Source of the DNA: Brevundimonas sp.
GTDB lineage: Bacteria > Pseudomonadota > Alphaproteobacteria > Caulobacterales > Caulobacteraceae
DNA: 64,000 bases
NCBI RefSeq assembly: GCF_030656255.1
Contig: NZ_JAUSOE010000036.1
Coordinates: 1 to 64,000, forward strand
Reading direction: 5' to 3'
The position numbers and the translations under genes are program-made. The notes below the pieces were generated by a model, which did not search any database, had not been told where the DNA came from, and saw only the letters and a program-made list of their open reading frames with translations. Of the stretch, positions 44,726-53,450 are shown piece by piece. Positions within the stretch are counted from its first letter, which is position 1. The number at the start of each line of letters is the position of its first letter.

Positions 44726-45780
44726 TGCGCGCCGATCCTCTTCAGAACCCGTTCGACATGGTCGATGGGCACGTCCGGCAATATGCCATGACCCAGGTTG
44801 AACACCCACGGCCCCTGGCCCCAGGCCTCCATCAGCTGATCCACCCGGCGGTCCAGCAATTCGCCCCCGGCGCGCAGCAACAGGGGGTCCAGGGCGCCCT
44901 GGATCGGCTTGATCTGCTGCACCCGTTTGCCGACCTCCAGCGGACAGGCGGTGTCCAGGGCGACGGCGTCGACCTCAACCTCCTGCGCATACCGCTCTGC
45001 AAGCGCCGCAGAGCCCCGAGGGAAGCCGATCAGGGGCACGGTGACACCCAGCTCCCGGGTGCGCTTCACAAGCGCCTGGTGGGGCTTCAGGACCAGTCTT
45101 TCGAACAGGTCGTCCGGCAGACCCTCGGCCCAGCTCTCGAAGATCTTCAACACCTGGGCGCCGGCGTCGGCCTGCATCTTCAGATACCGCGCCGTGGCCT
45201 CGACCAGAACCTCCAGCGTCTCGTCCACCCGCTTGGGATCGGCATAGGCGTAGGTCCGGGCCTGGGCGCGCTCGCCCTTGCCGATGGTCCGGTGCTCGCC
45301 GTCCAGCATATAGGTGGCCACCGTCCAGGGCGCGCCGGCGAAACCGATCAGGGCGCGTTCCGGCTCCAGGGCCTTGCGCACGATCGACAGGGTCTCGCCC
45401 ACGGCCGACAGATGCGCGCCGGCGTCGGGCGCCAGTTCCGCCATCCGGCCGGGGATCGGCATTTCGCCCAGCCGAGGCCCCTCGCCGGTCTCGAACCAGA
45501 CGTCCTGACCCAGGGCGCGCGGGATCAGCAGAATGTCCGCAAACACGATGGCCGCGTCGAAGCCGAACCGACGCATCGGCTGAAGCGTCGCCTCAGCCGC
45601 CATCTCGGGGTTCAGGCAAAAGGCGATGAAGTCCGGCGCCTCGGCCCTGAGCCGACGATACTCGGGCAGATACCGGCCCGCCTGGCGCATGAACCAGACC
45701 GGCGGGCGCTCCAATCTCTCTCCCCGAAGAGCCCGGATCATCATCGGCGTCTGAGCGGGGTTCGGGGTCTGATCGGTCAT
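44722..45780 (-). CDS. hemE: Uroporphyrinogen decarboxylase
   Basis: The 352-aa protein has HemE signatures: RPPVWFMRQAGRYLPEYR near the start, FGFDAAIVFADILLIPRALG, GFAGAPWTVATYMLDG and FNLGHGILPDVPIDHVE. It makes coproporphyrinogen III. It is the first gene of the leftward hemE-hemH-hemJ run and starts next to the predicted chromosome origin, an arrangement known from Caulobacter where hemE flanks Cori. Confidence 0.97.
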   Translation of the reverse strand: MTDQTPNPAQTPMMIRALRGERLERPPVWFMRQAGRYLPEYRRLRAEAPDFIAFCLNPEMAAEATLQPMRRFGFDAAIVFADILLIPRALGQDVWFETGEGPRLGEMPIPGRMAELAPDAGAHLSAVGETLSIVRKALEPERALIGFAGAPWTVATYMLDGEHRTIGKGERAQARTYAYADPKRVDETLEVLVEATARYLKMQADAGAQVLKIFESWAEGLPDDLFERLVLKPHQALVKRTRELGVTVPLIGFPRGSAALAERYAQEVEVDAVALDTACPLEVGKRVQQIKPIQGALDPLLLRAGGELLDRRVDQLMEAWGQGPWVFNLGHGILPDVPIDHVERVLKRIGAQ

Positions 45781-45819
45781 GCAGGACGATTAAGGTCACA
45801 GCCCCCCGCTCTCAATCCC

Positions 45820-45846
45820 TAATCAGATTAAGAATTAAAAGATTCG
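45820..45846. other. AT-rich unwinding-element candidate in oriC
   Basis: TAATCAGATTAAGAATTAAA and the following AGATTC form the most AT-rich stretch near the origin, beside hemE, with two TTAA motifs and one GATTC methylation site. The position matches the AT-rich segment of Cori. Confidence 0.65.
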
Positions 45847-46029
45847 AAGTGGCAGGTAGGGCGGTGGAACGGCGGGGATGGTTTGGCGGTCGTCGGCGGA
45901 ACAAAAGCGGATATCCACGACACACCATGGCTTAACGGGGATGTCGAACAGCCCTATCCCGGCGGTGGACAATCCCTAATGAAACCTTAACGCCCAAGGC
46001 TTTGCGGGGGTCTGAGGCTGTGAACGGGG

Positions 46030-46043
46030 TTAAGCGTCGTTAA
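46030..46043. promoter_or_regulatory. CtrA-type site in oriC
   Basis: TTAAGCGTCGTTAA has two TTAA half-sites 6 nt apart; the classical CtrA box is TTAA-N7-TTAA, so spacing is one base short. Continuation as GTTAACC resembles the TTAACC form of the CtrA motif. Confidence 0.55.
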
Positions 46044-46056
46044 CCTTCCATTAGGA

Positions 46057-46065
46057 TTTTCCACA
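46057..46065 (+). promoter_or_regulatory. DnaA box in oriC
   Basis: TTTTCCACA fits the degenerate DnaA box TTWTNCACA exactly and differs from TTATCCACA at one base. It lies 17 nt after the paired TTAA sites. Confidence 0.75.
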
Positions 46066-46230
46066 GCCGAGCCGAAACCGGTTGTCCGCCTTGGGACGAA
46101 CCGCTGTCGAACCGACGCCGCCGTCCACCGTCATCCCCGCTCGCGACCGCGCCTATGACCCGCTAAGGAGAACGGCGCCCCGACGGTCCCTCGCCGTCCC
46201 CCATTTTTCAACAGGGAGTCGACAGACCGA

Positions 46231-47112
46231 ATGAGCCCCGCGCGACCCTCCGGCGCCCGTCCCGGCCCCACCCGTCTGGCCACCTATTTTCACGTCCATC
46301 TGGTCTCGGATTCGACCGGTGAGACCTTGAACGCCATGGCCAAGGCGGTGACGGCCCGCTTCGACGGCGTCATTCCGATCGAACACATCTACGCCCTGGT
46401 CCGGTCCGAGAAGCAGATGGAGCGTGTCCTGCAGGAGGTAGAGGCGGCGCCCGGCGTGGTTCTGCATACTTTGGTGGACCGTGATCTGCGTGAACAGCTG
46501 GAGGACGGCTGCCGGCGGCTGGACATGCCCCAGATCGGCGCCCTGGATCCCCTGGTCGGGGCCATGTCCCGCTATCTGGGCGCGGCTCTGTCGACGCGGG
46601 TGGGCGCACAACACGCTCTGGATCACGACTATTTCAACCGCATCGCCGCCCTGGACTTCGCCATGGCCTATGACGACGGGCAGGGGTCGCTGGAACAGCT
46701 GGAGGGCGCCGACGTCGTCCTGTGCGGCGTCAGCCGGACGTCCAAGACCCCCACCTGCATCTATCTGGCCCACCGCGGCATCCGCGCCGCAAACGTGCCC
46801 TTGGTGCCGGGCCAGGAGGACGGCGAACGGCTGACCAAGCTGAAGAACCCTCTGGTCATCGGCCTGACCGTTTCGCCCGACCGTCTGGTCCAGATCCGCC
46901 GCAACCGGATCGACAATCTGAACGCCAGCCAATCCTCCAACTATACCGACCAGGACGCCGTCCGCGACGAGACCATCAAGGCCAAACGCGCCTTCGCCCG
47001 GCGCGGCTGGCCCACCATCGACGTCACCCGTCGCTCGGTGGAGGAGACGGCGGCCGCCATCACCAACCTGCTAAGCGAGCATCGCAACCACAAGATCGGG
47101 ACAAGCTGGTAA
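46231..47112 (+). CDS. ppsR: Pyruvate, phosphate dikinase regulatory protein (DUF299; RP001 homologue)
   Basis: The 293-aa protein is a PPSR kinase/pyrophosphorylase. The N-terminal block is YFHVHLVSDSTGETLNAMAKA, and the P-loop is GVSRTSKTPTCIYLAHRGI; NIPLVP-type follows as NVPLVPGQE. It phosphorylates and dephosphorylates PEP synthase or PPDK on a Thr. ATG 46231 has GGGAG upstream. It is the first rightward gene after oriC, as is RP001 in Caulobacter, and begins a run of overlapping genes. Confidence 0.95.
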   Translation: MSPARPSGARPGPTRLATYFHVHLVSDSTGETLNAMAKAVTARFDGVIPIEHIYALVRSEKQMERVLQEVEAAPGVVLHTLVDRDLREQLEDGCRRLDMPQIGALDPLVGAMSRYLGAALSTRVGAQHALDHDYFNRIAALDFAMAYDDGQGSLEQLEGADVVLCGVSRTSKTPTCIYLAHRGIRAANVPLVPGQEDGERLTKLKNPLVIGLTVSPDRLVQIRRNRIDNLNASQSSNYTDQDAVRDETIKAKRAFARRGWPTIDVTRRSVEETAAAITNLLSEHRNHKIGTSW

Positions 47113-47712
47113 ATGCCTGAGCGCGAACCCCTCATCCTGGCGTCAAAGAGCGCCGCCCGCCGCGCCATGCTGGAAAACGCCGGCGTTCCGTTCGAGGTCC
47201 GCGTCGCCGGGGTGGACGAGGAGGCGATCAAGGCCGTTTCGACCGACCTTGACCCCGCCGCCCTCGCCGTCCGCCTCGCCGAGGCCAAGGCTCTGGCCGT
47301 GTCGCGCGACGATGCGGCCGCCTGGGTGCTGGGCTCGGACCAGACCCTGGCTTTCGACGGCGGACTGATTTCCAAGGCGAAATCGCTGGAGGCCGCGCGC
47401 GACCGGCTGAAATCCATGCGTGGCCGCACCCACCACCTCCATTCGGGCGCCGCACTGGCCGTTAAGGGCGAGATCGTCTGGTCCGGTGTCGATACGGTCG
47501 AGATGCGGATGCGCGACTTTTCCGACGCCTTCCTCGACGCCTATCTGGCGGCCGAGGGCGAGGCCATGCTGTCCTGCGTCGGATCCTACCGGCTGGAGGG
47601 GATGGGATCGCAACTGTTCGAGGCGATCAACGGCGACTATTTCACTGTCCTGGGCCTGCCTCTTTGGCCGGTGCTGACCGAATTGCGTCGCGCGGGAGTT
47701 CTCACGGCATGA
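47113..47712 (+). CDS. maf: Maf-like nucleoside triphosphate pyrophosphatase
   Basis: The 199-aa protein has Maf motifs: LILASKSAARRAMLENAGVPF at the start, the central GSDQTLAFDG with the catalytic Asp, and SYRLEGMGSQLFEAINGDYF. It hydrolyses non-canonical or pyrimidine NTPs; the subtype is not decided here. Its ATG follows the ppsR stop directly, and its stop overlaps the aroE start (ATGA). Confidence 0.93.
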   Translation: MPEREPLILASKSAARRAMLENAGVPFEVRVAGVDEEAIKAVSTDLDPAALAVRLAEAKALAVSRDDAAAWVLGSDQTLAFDGGLISKAKSLEAARDRLKSMRGRTHHLHSGAALAVKGEIVWSGVDTVEMRMRDFSDAFLDAYLAAEGEAMLSCVGSYRLEGMGSQLFEAINGDYFTVLGLPLWPVLTELRRAGVLTA

Positions 47713-48539
47713 GCGGTCATCGCATCACGGGCGCGGCCTTGGTCGCCGGGATCGCCGGCAATCCGGTGGCTCATTCGCTCAGCCCTGTCATCCACAACGC
47801 CTGGCTGGCGGCCGGCGACATCGACGGTGCCTATGTGCCCTTCGCCCCCGCCGATGCGGCGGGGTTCGATGCACTGGTGGCCGCCGGTCGGGCCGGGCTG
47901 ATCACCGGGCTGAACGTCACCGCGCCGTTCAAGGAACAGGCTTTCGCCCTGGCCGATGCGGCGACGGCGGCGGCTAAACTGACGTCTTCGGCCAATATCC
48001 TGACCTTTGAGGCCGGCCGGGTTCTGGCCGACAGTTCCGACGGCGTCGGCCTGATGCGGGGTCTGAAGGAACAGGCGCCGGACTTGAACCTCGACGGCAA
48101 GCCGGTCGTCGTCCTCGGAGCAGGCGGGGCGGCGCGGGCTGGCTCCGGCGCCCTGGTCGAGGCCGGCGCCCAGGTGCGGATCGTCAACCGATCGGCCGAC
48201 CGGGCCTTGGCCCTGGCCGCTGACTTGGGTCCTTCAGTCCAGGTCCTGTCGGGCCCTGAGGCTTTTGACGGCGCGGTTCTGGTGATCAACGCCCTCAGCG
48301 TCCAGCCGGATGTGGATTTCGACGCCGTCGCGCCGGGCACGGTGATGATGGACATGACCTACAAACCCCTGGCCACGCCCTTCCTGACGGCGGCGCGGGC
48401 GCGGGGCCTGCCGACGGTGGACGGTCTGTCGATGCTGATCGGCCAGGCGGCGCCCTCGTTCCAGGCCCTGTTCCGCCGCCCGCCGCCGCCGCTGGACCTG
48501 CGCGCCCTGTTGACGGCGCATCTGGGCGAAACGGCATGA
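47709..48539 (+). CDS. aroE: Shikimate dehydrogenase
   Basis: The 276-aa product starts at ATG 47709 inside the maf stop; the ORF-track start is 15 codons earlier. Motifs: [17 protein letters not shown], the catalytic Lys in [13 protein letters not shown], the NADP loop [16 protein letters not shown], and [15 protein letters not shown]. It reduces 3-dehydroshikimate with NADPH. It is coupled to coaE by a second ATGA overlap. Confidence 0.95.
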   Translation: MSGHRITGAALVAGIAGNPVAHSLSPVIHNAWLAAGDIDGAYVPFAPADAAGFDALVAAGRAGLITGLNVTAPFKEQAFALADAATAAAKLTSSANILTFEAGRVLADSSDGVGLMRGLKEQAPDLNLDGKPVVVLGAGGAARAGSGALVEAGAQVRIVNRSADRALALAADLGPSVQVLSGPEAFDGAVLVINALSVQPDVDFDAVAPGTVMMDMTYKPLATPFLTAARARGLPTVDGLSMLIGQAAPSFQALFRRPPPPLDLRALLTAHLGETA

Positions 48540-49186
48540 TCCTGCTGGGTCTCACCGGCTCCATCGGCATGGGCAAGTCGACGACGACCGCCATGTTCGC
48601 CGGCCTGGGCGCCCTGGTCTGGAACGCCGACGACGCCGTGCATCAGCTCTATGCGCCCGGCGGCGCGGCCGTCGAACCGGTCGGCGCCGCCTTTCCTGGC
48701 GTGATCGTGGATGGGGCCGTCGACCGTACCCGCCTGGCCGAGGCCCTGGGTCGGGACGAAACCGCCTTCCGCCGGCTGGAATCCATCGTCCACCCGCTGG
48801 TGGCCCAGGGCCGGGCCGCTGATTTGGAGGCGGCGCGGGCGGCAGGCGTGAAATTGGCGGTCCTCGACATTCCCCTGCTGTTCGAAACCGGCGGCGACGC
48901 CCATGTGGACGCCGTGGTCGTGGTCACCGCCGACCCGGCGATCCAGGCCGAACGGGTCCTGGCCCGCCCGGGCATGACCCGCGACCGGTTCGAGGCTATC
49001 CTGGCCCGCCAACTGCCCGACGCCGAAAAACGCGCCCGCGCCGATTTCGTCATCGATACGGGCCGTGGGCTCGAGGCCGCTCGCGCCGAGGTCGCCGCCG
49101 TGGTCGAGACCGTGCTGGATCCGGCGTGGATATCTCCGCGTCACGGCAAAGCCGGTCTTCCGCAAAGCGACGAACGACTCCATTAA
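48536..49186 (+). CDS. coaE: Dephospho-CoA kinase
   Basis: The 216-aa protein starts in the aroE stop. The Walker A is [20 protein letters not shown], the substrate strand [15 protein letters not shown], and [24 protein letters not shown] is the CoaE hallmark. It phosphorylates dephospho-CoA in the last CoA step. The C-terminal tail is a little longer than typical. dnaQ starts 6 nt later. Confidence 0.95.
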   Translation: MILLGLTGSIGMGKSTTTAMFAGLGALVWNADDAVHQLYAPGGAAVEPVGAAFPGVIVDGAVDRTRLAEALGRDETAFRRLESIVHPLVAQGRAADLEAARAAGVKLAVLDIPLLFETGGDAHVDAVVVVTADPAIQAERVLARPGMTRDRFEAILARQLPDAEKRARADFVIDTGRGLEAARAEVAAVVETVLDPAWISPRHGKAGLPQSDERLH

Positions 49187-49192
49187 GGGCCC

Positions 49193-49918
49193 ATGGCCCG
49201 CGAGATTGTTCTGGATACCGAAACCACCGGCTTCGACCCCAAGACGGGCGACCGGCTGATCGAGGTCGGCTGTATCGAGATTCAGGATCTGCTGCCGACC
49301 GGCCGCACCTTCCACCGGTTCGTCAATCCTGAGCGGACCATTCCGCCGGACGCGATCCGGGTGCATGGCATCACCGACGACAAGGTGAAGGACGCCCCGA
49401 AATTCCACCAGATCGCCGACGACCTGATCGAATTCATCGGCGACGCGCCGATGATCGCCCACAACGCCGCCTTCGACCGCAACTTCATCGATTTCGAATA
49501 CAAGTTGTGCGGCCGGCCGATCACCGGCGAGGCGCGCTGGATCGACACCCTGAAGCTGGCCCAGGCCCGGTTTCCGGGCATGCCCAACTCGCTGGACGCC
49601 CTGTGCAAACGGTTCAAGGTGTCGCTGGTCGAACGCACCCTGCACGGCGCCCTGATCGACGCCCGTCTGCTGGCCGAGGTCTATCTGGAGCTTCGCGGCG
49701 GCAAGGAGCGGGTGCTGGACCTGTCGGCCGCCCCGGTCGCGGGCCGTTCGGCGGCCGGGATCACCCAGACCGCCGTCTATGGCGCCCGGCCCCAGCCGCT
49801 GACGCTCCGTTCAACCCCGGAAGAACAAGCCGCCCACATCGCCTTCCTGGCCCAGACCCTGAAGGATCATTCCCTGTGGGACTCCTATGGGGTCAAGATC
49901 GCGGAAGACGCGGCCTGA
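49193..49918 (+). CDS. dnaQ: DNA polymerase III epsilon subunit (proofreading exonuclease)
   Basis: The 241-aa protein has the three DEDDh exonuclease motifs: VLDTETTGFDP, AHNAAFDRNFIDFE and the ExoIII box HGALIDARLLAEVYL. The C-terminal part that binds the alpha subunit follows. It proofreads chromosomal replication. It ends the ppsR-maf-aroE-coaE-dnaQ run and is closed by a strong hairpin shared with secB. Confidence 0.96.
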   Translation: MAREIVLDTETTGFDPKTGDRLIEVGCIEIQDLLPTGRTFHRFVNPERTIPPDAIRVHGITDDKVKDAPKFHQIADDLIEFIGDAPMIAHNAAFDRNFIDFEYKLCGRPITGEARWIDTLKLAQARFPGMPNSLDALCKRFKVSLVERTLHGALIDARLLAEVYLELRGGKERVLDLSAAPVAGRSAAGITQTAVYGARPQPLTLRSTPEEQAAHIAFLAQTLKDHSLWDSYGVKIAEDAA

Positions 49919-49922
49919 GGGC

Positions 49923-49956
49923 AATCTCTCCCTCCGCCTGCGGGGGAGGGAGATTT
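49923..49956. terminator. Bidirectional terminator between dnaQ and secB
   Basis: TCTCCCTCC (49927-49935) pairs with GGAGGGAGA (49945-49953), followed by TTTAG on the + strand and preceded by AATC-type AT bases. It ends both convergent transcripts. Confidence 0.75.
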
Positions 49957-49964
49957 AGTTCGTC

Positions 49965-50483
49965 TTAGGCCTGGCCGGTCTCGACCGGCTGTTGGGCGAT
50001 CTGCTGCTGGCGGGCGATATAGATGGCGGCGAAATCGATCGGGTCCAGCATGAAGGGCGGATAGAAGCCGCCGTCCGCCGTGGCGCGGGCGATGATCTCG
50101 CGGGCGAACGGGAACAGGTAACGCGGGCATTCGATCAGCAGCAGGGGCTCGATGTCCTGCTCCTGGACATTGGCCAGCTGGAACAGGCCGCCATAGACCA
50201 GTTCGACATGGAAGACCGGCTGGTCTTCGTGACTGGCCTTGATCGACAGCTTCAGGTCCAGTTCGAACAGGCCGTCCGGACGCCCCTGGGCCGCCATTTC
50301 GACGCCTAGGTCGATGGCCGGCTTGCCGTCGATGCGCAGGGATTCCGGCGCGCGCGGGTTCTCGAACGAGAAGTCGCGGACATATTGCGCCAGGATGCGG
50401 AATCCGGGACCGGCGGGCTGGCCCTGCTGGGGCTGTGTCCCGTTCGGGGCGGCGGTGTCGGCGGGCGGAGCGGCGTCGGTCAT
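49965..50483 (-). CDS. secB: Protein-export chaperone SecB
   Basis: The 172-aa protein has the SecB core: [48 protein letters not shown] and [31 protein letters not shown]. It holds preproteins unfolded for SecA. It has a Pro/Gln/Ala-rich N-terminal lead (20 residues) longer than in enteric SecB. It is divergent from the Tim44-like gene, with a shared promoter gap of 189 bp. Confidence 0.96.
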   Translation of the reverse strand: MTDAAPPADTAAPNGTQPQQGQPAGPGFRILAQYVRDFSFENPRAPESLRIDGKPAIDLGVEMAAQGRPDGLFELDLKLSIKASHEDQPVFHVELVYGGLFQLANVQEQDIEPLLLIECPRYLFPFAREIIARATADGGFYPPFMLDPIDFAAIYIARQQQIAQQPVETGQA

Positions 50484-50672
50484 GGGCGTCTTCGATTACG
50501 GAAAAGGGCCGATTGGGCCGGGAATAAGGCGCCGCGACTACCACGCCGAGACGCTTGGCCGCAACGTCGCTTGCTCGACAGGGGGCGCGCGCCGCCTTGC
50601 GTCCTCCTATATGAGACCCTAATCGTCTCCGTGGCGCCTTCTCGCTCGCGCGCCGAAAGTCAGGAAGTCCCC

Positions 50673-51314
50673 TTGCCGGTCCAGTTCCAGATCGTGATCT
50701 TCGCCGTCATCGCGGCGATTGTCCTGTTCCAGCTCTATAATGTGCTGGGCAAAAGGGTCGGCCGTCAGCCGCAGGAGGACGCCAAGGTGCTCCCTTCGCC
50801 GCCGACCTCCACCCCGGACGCCGCCAAGACCCCGGCGCTGGACGCCGCGACCCTGGCCTCCATCGCCGGCCTGAAGGCGCGCGACCCGGCCTTCGACCCC
50901 AATCGTTTCGTCGAGGGCGCGCGTCAGGCCTATGAGACCATCGTACGCGGCTACGCCTCCGGTGATCGCGCGGCCCTGGCTCCCCTGCTGACCCCCAATG
51001 TCATGGCCTCGTTCGACGCCGGCATTGCGGCGCGCGAGACGCGCGGCGAGACCGAGACGGTCGAATTCCTCTTCCCGCCCCGCGCCGATCTGGAAGGCGC
51101 CACGGTTCAGGGCGATAAGGCCGTGGCCAAGGTCCGCTTCCTGGCCGAGCTGCGCAGCCGCGTGACCAAGGCCTCGGGTGAAACCGCTGATTCCGTCACG
51201 GGCGAGCCTCTGGTCGAGGAACGCCGCACCGCCGAACACTGGACCTTCGAACGCACCCTGGGCGCCGCCGATCCCAACTGGGTCCTGGCCCGGGTCGAGC
51301 CGGCCAACGCCTGA
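50673..51314 (+). CDS. Tim44/TimA family putative adaptor protein
   Basis: I assign a TTG start at 50673 with AGGAAG 5 nt upstream, giving 213 aa (MPVQFQIVIF); a GTG at 50631 is the alternative. A single N-terminal helix (IVIFAVIAAIVLFQLYNVLG) anchors it, followed by a Pro-rich linker and the Tim44 fold (FVEGARQAYETIVRGYASGDRAALAPLLTPNVMASF ... AEHWTFERTL). Homologues in alphaproteobacteria lie beside secB, as here, and a role near inner-membrane protein traffic is suspected but not established. Its stop overlaps the mltA start. Confidence 0.85.
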   Translation: MPVQFQIVIFAVIAAIVLFQLYNVLGKRVGRQPQEDAKVLPSPPTSTPDAAKTPALDAATLASIAGLKARDPAFDPNRFVEGARQAYETIVRGYASGDRAALAPLLTPNVMASFDAGIAARETRGETETVEFLFPPRADLEGATVQGDKAVAKVRFLAELRSRVTKASGETADSVTGEPLVEERRTAEHWTFERTLGAADPNWVLARVEPANA

Positions 51315-52435
51315 TGTCGGCCGTCCTGCGGCGGGTCCGGGCGGCGTCGCTTCTGGCGACCGTCTTGGCCGCCGCCGCCTGTTCCACCGGCCCCATGACG
51401 CCCACGGCGCCGACCGCTCCGGGAACGGGGCCCCGGCCCTATGTTCCATCGCCGGGACCGGCCGCTCCCCTGCCCCCGCCCTCCGATGCTCTCAGTCCCG
51501 CCGTCCTGCCGGGTTGGAATGACGAGGATCATCTGGCCGCCTTCCACGCCTATCTCGACGGATGTGGCGCGGCGCGCGACGCCGTCGCCCGTGCGGTTTG
51601 CGGCCGGGCCAAGACCATGGCGTCGACGACGACTGTGACGCCGTCGACCGCGCGCGCCTTTTTCGAAGCGAACTTCAGCGCCGTCCCGGCCGATACCCCT
51701 GACGGACGGCCGGGCCTGCTGACCGCCTATTTCGCCCCGGAATACCCGGCACGCCGGGTTCCGGACGCCGAGTTCGCCGCGCCCGTCCTGCCCAAGCCCG
51801 CCGATCCGCGCGGCGCCGGCGACCGGGCCATGGTGGAATCCAACGCCCGTCCCGATCAGGCCCTGGCCTGGATGCGGGCCGAGGACTTGTTCTTTTTGCA
51901 GATCCAGGGCTCGGGCTATCTGACCTTTGAGGACGGATCGCGCGCGCGCGCCGCCTACGCCGCCGACAACGGCCGGCCTTTCGTCGGCATCGCCCGTCCC
52001 ATGGCGCGCCAGGGCCTGCTGCCGGAAAACGGCACGTCGGGCGACGCGATCCGAGCCTGGCTGGCCGACCATCGGGGATATGAAGCCCAGACGGTCATGG
52101 CGTTGAACCCGCGCTACATCTTCTTCCGGCTAGACCCGGATGACGACGGACATCCGGCCGGGGCGGCGGGCGTGCCCTTGACCGAGCGTCGGGCCGTCGC
52201 CGTCGATCCGTCCCAGTGGCGCTATGGCGAGCTGGTCTGGCTGGACGCGGACGGCGGAAACCTGCGCGGCGCCACGGCCTCGTATCGAGGTCTGGCCATG
52301 GCGCTGGACACCGGCTCGGCCATCCGCGGCCCGGTCCGCGCCGACCTCTATATGGGCCGGGGCGACGCCGCCGGGGCCGAGGCCGGCACGGTGCGTCACC
52401 CCCTGCGCATGTGGCGCCTGACGCCCAAGGGTTAG
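51314..52435 (+). CDS. mltA: Membrane-bound lytic murein transglycosylase A
   Basis: The 373-aa protein starts inside the Tim44-like stop. RRVRAASLLATVLAAAACS is a lipoprotein signal. The MltA domain shows FFEANFSAVPA, LLTAYFAPEYPARRV, FFLQIQGSGYLTFEDG and, with the catalytic Asp, ALDTGSAIRGPVRADLYMG. It cleaves peptidoglycan to 1,6-anhydro muropeptides. Convergent with ohr, overlapping by 4 nt. Confidence 0.94.
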   Translation: MSAVLRRVRAASLLATVLAAAACSTGPMTPTAPTAPGTGPRPYVPSPGPAAPLPPPSDALSPAVLPGWNDEDHLAAFHAYLDGCGAARDAVARAVCGRAKTMASTTTVTPSTARAFFEANFSAVPADTPDGRPGLLTAYFAPEYPARRVPDAEFAAPVLPKPADPRGAGDRAMVESNARPDQALAWMRAEDLFFLQIQGSGYLTFEDGSRARAAYAADNGRPFVGIARPMARQGLLPENGTSGDAIRAWLADHRGYEAQTVMALNPRYIFFRLDPDDDGHPAGAAGVPLTERRAVAVDPSQWRYGELVWLDADGGNLRGATASYRGLAMALDTGSAIRGPVRADLYMGRGDAAGAEAGTVRHPLRMWRLTPKG

Positions 52436-52857
52436 GCGACGGTCAGGGTCACCGCGATATTGCCGCGCGTGGCGTGGGAGTAAGGGCATACCGTGTCCGC
52501 CTCGGCCACCAGGGCCTCCGCTTCGGCGCGATCAACGCCCGGCAGGGTGACCACCAGCGCGACCTCCAGACCGAACCCCTTGTCGCTGCGCGGGCCGATT
52601 CCGACCGTGGCGCTGACCGTCGCGTCGGCCGGAACCTTCGCAAAGCCTTCTTGGGTCCCGACGAACTTCATCGCGCTCAGGAAACAGGCGGCATAGCCCG
52701 CGGCGAACAGTTGCTCGGGATTATTGCCGACGCCGGCGCCGCCCAGCGCCTTGGGCGTGCCGAGCGCCAGATCCAGCGCCCCATCTGTGGTGGCGACCCG
52801 GCCGTCGCGGCCGCCCGTGGCGGCGGCGGTGGCGCGATAGAGGACATTGATAGACAT
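52432..52857 (-). CDS. ohr: Organic hydroperoxide reductase (Ohr/OsmC family)
   Basis: The 141-aa protein has both catalytic Cys in Ohr context: AAGYAACFLSAMKFV and EADTVCPYSHATRGN. The Ohr N-terminus VLYRATAAATGGRDGRV is also typical and separates it from OsmC. It detoxifies organic and fatty-acid hydroperoxides with lipoyl-dependent reductants. It is divergent from an OhrR-type regulator across a 113-bp gap with paired dyads. Confidence 0.93.
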   Translation of the reverse strand: MSINVLYRATAAATGGRDGRVATTDGALDLALGTPKALGGAGVGNNPEQLFAAGYAACFLSAMKFVGTQEGFAKVPADATVSATVGIGPRSDKGFGLEVALVVTLPGVDRAEAEALVAEADTVCPYSHATRGNIAVTLTVA

Positions 52858-52878
52858 GGCGAGCTCCTGATGAAATAG

Positions 52879-52958
52879 ATCGTGTACGATATAATCGCGC
52901 GGTCCTTCTAGCTCCAGAGGCCTTCGGACGTCAAGCTTGCGATTATATCGTGTGCGAT
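52879..52958. promoter_or_regulatory. Divergent ohr/ohrR control region with two inverted operator-like copies
   Basis: ATCGTGTACGATATAATCGCG (52879-52899) and, on the other strand, ATCGCACACGATATAATCGCA (52958-52938) are near-identical and face each other. Each contains an ATCG-N4-CGAT-type dyad followed by TATAAT. They look like two OhrR operators overlapping -10 elements. No clear -35 was found at 17 nt for either. Confidence 0.6.
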
Positions 52959-52970
52959 TATTATAGGTCT

Positions 52971-53441
52971 ATGCCCGACGCCCCTCCCCAATCCGACCTG
53001 TCCGGCGCCGCCCCGCTGGATGTCGACGACATGCTGTGTTTCGCCGCCTATTCGGCCAGCCTGGCCTTCAATCGCTACTACAAGCCCATGCTGGACCGGA
53101 TGGGGCTGACCTATCCCCAGCTCCTGGCCATGAGCGTTTTGTGGCGGGAGGACGGCCAGACGGTGGGCCGCCTGGGCGAGCGGCTGTTTCTGGAGTCCAA
53201 CACGGTCACGCCCCTGATCAAGCGGCTGGAGGCCGCCGGTCTGGTTACTCGGACGCGGGATCCGGCCGACGAGCGCGTCGTGCGGGTCAGTCTGACCGAC
53301 GCCGGTCGCGTCCTGGCGCAGGAGGCGGCCTGTATCCCCGACGCTTTCCATAAGGCGACCGGCCTGGCGCCGGAGGCCATGGTGCAATTGCGCGATGGTC
53401 TGATCGACCTGCGCAATCAGCTCCGGTCGGCCTCGGCCTAG
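52971..53441 (+). CDS. ohrR: MarR-family organic peroxide sensor OhrR
   Basis: The 156-aa product uses ATG 52971. The redox Cys is C23 in MLCFAAYSAS, matching the conserved N-terminal sensor Cys of OhrR, and a second Cys at 121 (EAACIPDAF) fits the 2-Cys type. The winged helix is LGERLFLESNTVTPLIKRLEAAG with wing RTRDPADERVVRVSLT. It would repress ohr until oxidised. Adjacent divergent ohr supports the call. Confidence 0.92.
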   Translation: MPDAPPQSDLSGAAPLDVDDMLCFAAYSASLAFNRYYKPMLDRMGLTYPQLLAMSVLWREDGQTVGRLGERLFLESNTVTPLIKRLEAAGLVTRTRDPADERVVRVSLTDAGRVLAQEAACIPDAFHKATGLAPEAMVQLRDGLIDLRNQLRSASA

Positions 53442-53450
53442 GGCTTCGTG

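Larger units (their letters stand above)
45781..46230. other. oriC: Predicted chromosomal replication origin (oriC/Cori)
   Basis: This 450-bp gap between the divergent hemE and ppsR genes corresponds by gene order to Cori of C. crescentus (between hemE and RP001). It has lower G+C than its surroundings and an AT-rich element next to hemE (45820-45845). It contains a DnaA box (TTTTCCACA, 46057-46065), weaker DnaA-like sites (ATATCCACG at 45911; TTGTCCACC on the - strand near 45966-45974), TTAA motifs for CtrA (45790, 45828, 45835, 45932, 45987, 46030, 46040) and two GANTC CcrM sites (45841, 46216). Genes on both sides are transcribed away from it. Confidence 0.88.
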
